6,607 nucleotides of DNA from assembly GCA_947629295.1 (NCBI GenBank), contig CANRDH010000087.1, positions 1-6,607 on the forward strand, read 5' to 3'. Source of the stretch: an uncultured Clostridia bacterium (GTDB taxonomy: Bacteria; Bacillota; Clostridia; Oscillospirales; Acutalibacteraceae). The notes under the pieces were generated by a model, which ran no database searches, was not told the DNA's origin, and worked only from the letters and a program-made list of their open reading frames with translations. Shown piece after piece: positions 1 through 4,540 of this stretch. Numbering within the stretch: position 1 is the first letter of the stretch; every line of letters begins with the position of its first letter. The translations under genes were made by a program, and so were the position numbers.

Positions 1-440
1 ATTGCAAGTGCATCGGCGGTATCATCCGGTTTAGGAACACTTTCAAGTTTGAGAAGTCTGCGTGTCATTTCCATAACTTGCGGCTTTTTAGCCTGACCGT
101 ACCCCGTAACGGCAAGTTTTACCTGCAAGGGTGTATATTCGCTTATAGGAATATTGTTCATCTGAGCCGCAAGCAGAATGACCCCCCTCGCCTCGGCGAC
201 GGCTATTCCTGTTTTCTGGTTATTATGAAAATATAATCTTTCAATAGACATTTCATCCGGGTCGTTCCTTATTATAACCGATACAAGTTCATTATAGATG
301 AATTGAAGTCTTTTCGGAAAATCCATATCCGCCTGCGTCGTTATTGCTCCGTAATCAAGCGGAAAGTACTTTCCGCCGCTGTATTCTATAACCCCATATC
401 CGACAATAGCATAACCGGGATCTATACCCAATATCTTCAT
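1..440 (-). CDS. ruvC: RuvC, crossover junction endodeoxyribonuclease (C-terminus cut by window edge)
   Basis: RuvC cuts Holliday junctions symmetrically during recombination and repair, working with the RuvAB branch-migration motor in the cytoplasm. My reading of the minus strand gives 146 codons plus two bases, open throughout. It begins MKILGIDPGYAIVGYGVIEY, the typical RuvC N-terminus. The four acidic catalytic residues of the RNase H-like fold can be placed by comparison with E. coli D7, E66, D138 and D141: D7 in GIDPG, E67 in SIERLYF, and D140 and D143 in DDTADALA. The conserved AEARG segment is at 82-86. RuvC is usually about 160-170 residues, so roughly 20 are missing past the left edge. 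The start ATG at 440-438 follows AAGGA with a 5-base gap. ruvA and ruvB are not upstream; the divergent neighbour is an MscS gene. Identification is secure; only the end is unseen. Confidence 0.96.
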   Translation of the reverse strand, partial: MKILGIDPGYAIVGYGVIEYSGGKYFPLDYGAITTQADMDFPKRLQFIYNELVSVIIRNDPDEMSIERLYFHNNQKTGIAVAEARGVILLAAQMNNIPISEYTPLQVKLAVTGYGQAKKPQVMEMTRRLLKLESVPKPDDTADALA

Positions 441-477
441 AACATTCCTTCATTCCCCGATAAAAACGTATAGATTA

Positions 478-506
478 AATATACCATATTTTTGTCATTT
501 TATCAA
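478..506 (-). promoter_or_regulatory. ruvC promoter, extended -10
   Basis: Read on the minus strand, TTGATA (506-501, five of six matches to TTGACA) is followed after exactly 17 bases by TATATT (483-478, five of six matches to TATAAT). TGG directly before the -10 makes it a TGn extended -10. Transcription would start near 471, giving a leader of about 30 bases before the ruvC ATG. This is a sigma-A-type promoter inferred from sequence alone. Confidence 0.75.
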
Positions 507-526
507 CTATAACTATCAATAAAAAG

Positions 527-550
527 GAGCTGTCAAAAATCAGTCAGCTT
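527..550. other. small hairpin with adjoining A-tract, orphan terminator-like element
   Basis: AGCTG (528-532) pairs with CAGCT (545-549), extended by a G-T wobble at 527/550 and an inner C-G pair at 534/543 after one mismatch. AAAAAGG directly to the left (521-527) becomes a CCTTTTT run when the minus strand is transcribed, as in an intrinsic terminator. It sits between the divergent ruvC and mscS genes, outside both predicted transcripts, so it has no obvious gene to terminate. It resembles the hairpins at 2351-2394 and 4470-4504. The stem is short, so function is uncertain. Confidence 0.4.
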
Positions 551-596
551 AAAGCTTAGAATAAAACATTAATACAAGAAAAAATCTTTTCATACT

Positions 597-624
597 TTTA
601 TATTTTTCCGTAATGTGATATAAT
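597..624 (+). promoter_or_regulatory. promoter of the mscS-coaX operon, extended -10
   Basis: A perfect TATAAT at 619-624 is preceded by TGA (616-618), giving a TGn extended -10. The best -35 is the weaker TTTATA at 597-602, four of six matches with a 16-base spacer; the extended -10 may make up for it. The expected start near 631 leaves a leader of about 24 bases, just enough for the ribosome binding site of the first gene. Confidence 0.7.
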
Positions 625-642
625 TAGCTTATATTTTTGTAT

Positions 643-648
643 GGGAGG
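643..648 (+). promoter_or_regulatory. ribosome binding site that fixes the mscS start
   Basis: GGGAGG lies 6 bases before the ATG at 655-657. An in-frame TTG at 637 would begin the protein six codons earlier, but it would put this Shine-Dalgarno sequence inside the coding region and leave almost no leader after the predicted transcription start. ATG 655 is therefore preferred. Confidence 0.85.
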
Positions 649-654
649 TATTAT

Positions 655-1578
655 ATGCGTCAACTGCTTTTGGAAAACACTATACCCGGTTCTGACGTTG
701 AAGAACAAATAAATCATTTTCAGGAATGGCTCAATTCCGTAATAAACTGGTTCATAGGAATGATACCTAGTTTTGTATCGGCATTGATTATTCTTGTGGG
801 CGGCTGGTGGCTTATCAAGCTATCGATAAAAATTATGACACGCGCTCTGAAAAAAGGAAAGGCAGACCCAACCGTAATAAGCTTTCTCAATTCCATTGTA
901 AAAACATCATTGCTTATATTTCTCGGAGTATGCGTCCTTTCGGCACTGAAATTTGACGTTTCAACACTTATTGCGGCAATAGGCGCCGCAACAGTCACTA
1001 TCGGACTTGCTCTCAAGGACAGTCTTGCAAATGTCGCAAGCGGAACTCTCATTATAGCGAATAAAAAATTTAAAACAGGCGACTTTATTGAAACTGAAGG
1101 TATAATCGGCGAGGTTATCAAAATAGAGATGATGTATACCACTTTGCGAACTTACGATTATAAAGAGGTAATGATCCCCAATTCAAGGCTCACCTCAAAT
1201 AATATTATAAATCATTTCGCACTTGATACAAGACGTCTGGAAATTCCCGTACCAATATCATATCAGGAGGATGTTGTAAAAGCCCGAAATGTGATTATGG
1301 AAGTAATAAAGAATGATGAACGGGTTCTTGAGGAAAAAAATAATAATGTTATTATTGATAAATTTAATGAAAGCAGTGTAGACCTTACCGTATGGATATG
1401 GTGTGCTTCTGAGGATTATTGGAATGTGTTGTTCGATATGCGTGAGAAAATCAAGTCTGCACTGACAAAAGCTGAAATAGAAATTCCCTTTAATCAGCTT
1501 GACGTCCATTTTGACAGTGAAATAAACGAAAAAATCAACTTTATAAGGTCTTTACCGGAGGGAGAAAATAAAGAATGA
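655..1578 (+). CDS. mscS: MscS-family small-conductance mechanosensitive channel
   Basis: This is a membrane channel that opens when membrane tension rises, releasing solutes to protect the cell during sudden drops in osmolarity. It is 307 residues from ATG 655, close to the 286 of E. coli MscS. An amphipathic N-terminus is followed by a first membrane helix at about 33-57, a second at about 81-98, and the pore-lining third helix at about 103-134, rich in Ala and Gly (AAIGAATVTIGLALKDSLAN). The cytoplasmic beta domain follows, with GDFIE (142-146), TTLRT (162-166) and the conserved IPN (174-176), then NNIINH (182-187). The C-terminal alpha/beta cage runs to about 288, ending with IPFNQLDVHF. 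All parts match the family and nothing is truncated. The reading frame overlaps coaX by 4 bases. The substrate, and whether this is the cell's main MscS, cannot be told from sequence. Confidence 0.93.
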   Translation: MRQLLLENTIPGSDVEEQINHFQEWLNSVINWFIGMIPSFVSALIILVGGWWLIKLSIKIMTRALKKGKADPTVISFLNSIVKTSLLIFLGVCVLSALKFDVSTLIAAIGAATVTIGLALKDSLANVASGTLIIANKKFKTGDFIETEGIIGEVIKIEMMYTTLRTYDYKEVMIPNSRLTSNNIINHFALDTRRLEIPVPISYQEDVVKARNVIMEVIKNDERVLEEKNNNVIIDKFNESSVDLTVWIWCASEDYWNVLFDMREKIKSALTKAEIEIPFNQLDVHFDSEINEKINFIRSLPEGENKE

Positions 1579-2342
1579 TACTTGCTATTGACGTAGGAAA
1601 TACTAATATTGTATTCGGGGGAATAGAAAATTCAAAAACGATATTTATCTCAAGACTAAATACGGATAAAGACAAAACTGAGGATGAGTATGCCGTTATA
1701 TTTAAAACGCTTATAGAAATCAACGGCGGTTCGGCTCAGGATTTTGACGGAGCGATTATATCCTCTGTTGTACCCCAGCTTAATGATGTCATCAAAAAGG
1801 CGATCCGGATCCTTACAAAATGTGAAACTATTATCGTAGGACCGGGTGTGAAGACAGGGCTTGATATAAAAATTGACAACCCGGCAACACTCGGAAGCGA
1901 TATCGTCGTGGGCTGCGTCGCCGCAATCGCACAATACCCCAAGCCGCTTATCGTAATAGATATGGGAACGGCAACTACAATGGTTGTTGTTGATAAAGAT
2001 GGTATATACCGAGGAGGAATGATAGCACCGGGTGTAAAGGTTGCTTTGGAATCCCTTACAAGCAATACAGCCCAGCTTCCTGCAATAAGCCTTGACGCCC
2101 CGAAAAAATCAATCGGAACAAATACCGCAGATTGTATGCGTTCCGGAATTGTTTTCGGCAATGCAGCGATGATTGACGGAATGATAGACAGAATTTCTCT
2201 TGAAATTGACGGGCAGCCCACTATTGTAGCGACAGGAGGACTTTCTTCGAAAATCATATCTAACTGCTGTCACAAGATCCTTATCGACAATGACCTTCTT
2301 ATAAAAGGTCTTGAGATAATTTACAATAAAAATAAGGAATAA
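1575..2342 (+). CDS. coaX: Type III pantothenate kinase CoaX
   Basis: CoaX phosphorylates pantothenate with ATP to 4'-phosphopantothenate, the first step of coenzyme A synthesis, in the cytoplasm. The 255 residues match the usual family length and show the ASKHA-fold kinase signatures: the phosphate-binding DVGNTN at 6-11, PGVKTGL at 90-96, DNP at 101-103, the second phosphate motif DMGTATT at 129-135, GGMIAPG at 147-153, GTNT at 181-184 and ATGGL at 219-223. The usual GADR motif reads GSDI (107-110): the acidic residue is kept as D109 but the arginine is replaced. IKIDNP also has Ile where many homologues have Tyr. I recall related clostridial proteins with GSD-type motifs, so this may be a normal subfamily trait. 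ATG 1575 overlaps the mscS stop (ATGA), suggesting translational coupling; a GGAGGGAG stretch lies at 1557-1564. A bidirectional terminator follows 8 bases after the stop. Confidence 0.94.
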   Translation: MILAIDVGNTNIVFGGIENSKTIFISRLNTDKDKTEDEYAVIFKTLIEINGGSAQDFDGAIISSVVPQLNDVIKKAIRILTKCETIIVGPGVKTGLDIKIDNPATLGSDIVVGCVAAIAQYPKPLIVIDMGTATTMVVVDKDGIYRGGMIAPGVKVALESLTSNTAQLPAISLDAPKKSIGTNTADCMRSGIVFGNAAMIDGMIDRISLEIDGQPTIVATGGLSSKIISNCCHKILIDNDLLIKGLEIIYNKNKE

Positions 2343-2350
2343 AATCAAAA

Positions 2351-2394
2351 AGAGGCTGTTGCCATGCGCCTTTGTACGCTTGGAAACAGCCTCT
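2351..2394. terminator. bidirectional intrinsic terminator between convergent coaX and typA
   Basis: AGAGGCTGTT (2351-2360) and AACAGCCTCT (2385-2394) are a perfect 10-bp inverted repeat. The stem continues imperfectly inward: CCA (2362-2364) pairs with TGG (2381-2383) and GCG (2366-2368) with CGC (2377-2379), leaving an 8-base loop. The right side is followed on the plus strand by a loose T-rich tail (AAATTTTTATT) serving coaX. The left side has AAAATCAAAAAG, which gives a CTTTTTGATTTT tail on the minus strand for typA, whose stop is about 73 bases upstream. The minus-strand tail is the stronger one. Confidence 0.85.
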
Positions 2395-2467
2395 AAATTT
2401 TTATTCATCTCTAACATAAAACAGCAAACATGGGCACAAATTCTAATTATAGAGCAATACCATAAAT

Positions 2468-4288
2468 TCAGTTAGCTCTGCTTTGAGCCTTCATGCGCTG
2501 CTCTTTGTTGAGTATTGTCTTGCGCATACGAACGGATTCGGGAGTTACCTCGACAAGCTCGTCGTCCCCTATAAACTCAAGGGATTGCTCAAGGCTGAGT
2601 ATTGTCGGCGGTGTAAGCTTCAGAGCTTCATCCGAACCCGACGCGCGGGTATTTGTAATATGCTTCTTTTTGCATACGTTTACAACCATATCCTCATTTT
2701 TGGGGTTTGAGCCTACTATCATTCCCTCATACACTTCAACGCCGGGGCCGATAAAAAGCCTTCCCCTGTCTTGTGCGGCAAATAAACCGTAGCCTGTACT
2801 CTGACCCGTTTCATGGGCTATCAGGGAGCCCTGGGAGCGTGTGGCAATATCTCCCTTATACGGCTCATAGCCGTCAAATACATGGTTCATTATACCATTG
2901 CCGTTTGTGTCTGTAAGGAACTCGGAGCGGTATCCCATAAGTCCCCTTGACGGTATTCTGAATTCAATCTGCGTTGTACCCGATTCCTTCGTCGTCATAT
3001 TTATAAGCTCAGCTTTTCTTGTTCCGAGCTTTTCCATAACAGCGCCTACATAGTTATCGGGAACCTCAACTGCAAGAAGCTCCATAGGCTCACATAAAAC
3101 GCCGTCAATTTCCTTCATAATTACCTTTGGCCGTGATACCTGAAACTCATAATCCTGACGGCGCATTGTTTCTATAAGTATGGAAAGGTGAAGCTCTCCT
3201 CTGCCCGAAACCTTGAAAGTGTCAGCCGAATCAGTCTCCTCAACTCTCATTGCAACATTGGTTTCAACTTCTTTAAAAAGTCTTTCCCTTATATTTCTCG
3301 ATGTAACATATTTACCTTCTTTTCCCGCAAAAGGACTGTTATTAACCATAAACAGCATAGAAACCGTCGGCTCATCTATCTTTACAAAAGGAAGAGGCTC
3401 CGGGTGCTCAGGGTCGCAGGCAGTTTCACCTATGTTTAGCTCAGTAATACCGGATACGGCAACTATATCTCCGAGTCCGGCAGAATCTGCTTCCACTCTC
3501 TTAAGACCCTCAAATTGATAAAGCTTTGTTATCCTTGCATTTTTACACGTTCCGTCGTTATGACAAAGAATAACTGTCTGACCTGTCTTACAGCTTCCCC
3601 TTTCCACTCTGCCTATACCTATTCTGCCGACATAATCATCATAGTCGATATTTGAGAACAGAAGCTGAAGAGGAGCGTCAGGCTCGCCTTCGGGAGCAGG
3701 TATTTCCTCAATTATCTTTTCAAAAAGAGGTTTCATATCCTCACCTCTCACATCAGGTGTAAGAGAAGCGTAGCCGTCCCTTGCGGAAGCATATACAACG
3801 GGGAATTCAAGCTGATCGTCATCTGCCCCAAGCTCTATAAAAAGATCAAGAACCTCGTCAACGACCTCCGCAGGTCTTGCTCCGGGTCTGTCTATTTTAT
3901 TTACAACTACAAGCGGCTTTTTGCCGAGTCCGAGAGCTTTTTTGAGAACGAAGCGAGTCTGCGGCATACAGCCTTCAAATGCGTCAACCAAAAGCAGTAC
4001 TCCGTCAACCATCATAAGTATTCTCTCAACCTCACCGCCGAAATCGGCATGACCGGGTGTATCAACTATGTTTATTTTCGTACCGTTATACATAACTGCA
4101 GTGTTTTTGGAAAGTATTGTAATTCCTCTTTCCCTTTCAAGGTCATTGGAATCCATAACCCTTTCGGCAACTGTTTCATTGCTTCTGAAAATTCCGCTCT
4201 GGAGCAGAAGCTGGTCAACAAGGGTAGTTTTACCGTGGTCAACATGGGCGATAATCGCAATATTTCTCAAGTCTTCTCTTTTAGCCAT
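2468..4288 (-). CDS. typA: TypA/BipA ribosome-associated GTPase
   Basis: This is a translational GTPase of the EF-G/LepA superfamily that binds the ribosome. It is linked in other bacteria to 50S subunit assembly and to growth under cold and other stress. The 606 residues are full family length. The G domain shows G1 AHVDHGKT (14-21), G2 RGITI (54-58), G3 DTPGH (76-80), G4 NKID (130-133) and G5 SAR (168-170). A beta-barrel domain II (about 205-300) and two EF-G-like alpha/beta domains follow, with SGRGELHLSI at 361-370 and SRGLMGYRSEFLT at 447-459. The BipA-specific C-terminal domain contains NVCKKKHITNTRAS (537-550). The start ATG at 4288-4286 is preceded by AGAGGG (4300-4295) with a 6-base gap, and by its own promoter. 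It is probably monocistronic: the upstream pullulanase gene has its own terminator, and a terminator lies downstream. Nothing is missing. Confidence 0.98.
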   Translation of the reverse strand: MAKREDLRNIAIIAHVDHGKTTLVDQLLLQSGIFRSNETVAERVMDSNDLERERGITILSKNTAVMYNGTKINIVDTPGHADFGGEVERILMMVDGVLLLVDAFEGCMPQTRFVLKKALGLGKKPLVVVNKIDRPGARPAEVVDEVLDLFIELGADDDQLEFPVVYASARDGYASLTPDVRGEDMKPLFEKIIEEIPAPEGEPDAPLQLLFSNIDYDDYVGRIGIGRVERGSCKTGQTVILCHNDGTCKNARITKLYQFEGLKRVEADSAGLGDIVAVSGITELNIGETACDPEHPEPLPFVKIDEPTVSMLFMVNNSPFAGKEGKYVTSRNIRERLFKEVETNVAMRVEETDSADTFKVSGRGELHLSILIETMRRQDYEFQVSRPKVIMKEIDGVLCEPMELLAVEVPDNYVGAVMEKLGTRKAELINMTTKESGTTQIEFRIPSRGLMGYRSEFLTDTNGNGIMNHVFDGYEPYKGDIATRSQGSLIAHETGQSTGYGLFAAQDRGRLFIGPGVEVYEGMIVGSNPKNEDMVVNVCKKKHITNTRASGSDEALKLTPPTILSLEQSLEFIGDDELVEVTPESVRMRKTILNKEQRMKAQSRAN

Positions 4289-4341
4289 AAGTATCCCTCT
4301 TTTAGCAAAATATCAATAATTATTATAGTTCTCAACAATGT

Positions 4342-4370
4342 ATTATAACACAATTATTTCCCTCTTACAA
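4342..4370 (-). promoter_or_regulatory. typA promoter, extended -10
   Basis: On the minus strand TTGTAA (4370-4365, four of six matches to the -35 consensus) is followed after 17 bases by a perfect TATAAT (4347-4342), preceded by TGT, so again a TGn extended -10. The expected start near 4335 gives a leader of about 47 bases. A second TATAAT at 4327-4322 has no good -35 (TGTTAT at 17 bases) and is the less likely choice. Confidence 0.75.
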
Positions 4371-4460
4371 CGAACTTTGAAATTTTCCCCCATATGCCAT
4401 AAAAAATACCCCATTACCTCCGATTTTTGATAAAATTTCCAATATAAAACGCACAATAAT

Positions 4461-4504
4461 AAAAAAGAAGCTGTCGGAACAGGCACAAAGCCTTATCCAA
4501 CAGC
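4461..4504 (-). terminator. intrinsic terminator of the pullulanase gene
   Basis: Read on the minus strand, GCTGTTGGA (4504-4496) pairs with TCCGACAGC (4478-4470). The one non-Watson-Crick position (4475/4499) is a G-U pair in this direction but a C-A mismatch in plus-strand RNA. After a 2x2 internal loop, AGGC (4481-4484) pairs with GCCT (4490-4493) around a 5-base loop. The stem is followed by CTTCTTTTTT, a good U-tract (4470-4461). It begins 37 bases after the pullulanase stop codon and should isolate typA from read-through. Confidence 0.85.
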
Positions 4505-4540
4505 CCCATGGACTACCAATTCAGATCAATTACAAACGAA

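Noticed and set aside
637..654. A TTG start at 637 giving six more residues at the MscS N-terminus.
   Set aside because: The strong GGGAGG at 643-648 is correctly spaced for the ATG at 655 and would lie inside the longer version, which has no Shine-Dalgarno sequence of its own.
720..1142. A 140-residue minus-strand frame, and similar antisense frames over coaX, typA and the pullulanase.
   Set aside because: They lie opposite well-supported genes, lack convincing ribosome binding sites and resemble no known family; they follow from the codon use of the real genes.
2351..2394. Perfect 10-bp inverted repeat AGAGGCTGTT/AACAGCCTCT as terminal repeats of a tiny insertion element.
   Set aside because: Position between two convergent gene ends, inner stem pairing and flanking T-tracts on both strands are explained by a bidirectional terminator; I saw no target-site duplication.
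4343..4414. A 23-codon minus-strand reading frame (MGYFLWHMGENFKV...) just upstream of typA, with GGAGG before its ATG, as a possible leader peptide.
   Set aside because: The gap between GGAGG and ATG is only 2 bases, too short for normal initiation; its 3' end overlaps the typA -35 and -10; no convincing promoter lies before it.
4289..4540. Possible riboswitch or small RNA in the AT-rich region before typA.
   Set aside because: Apart from the promoter and the pullulanase terminator I see no stable paired structure or recognisable conserved element; the predicted typA leader is only about 47 bases.
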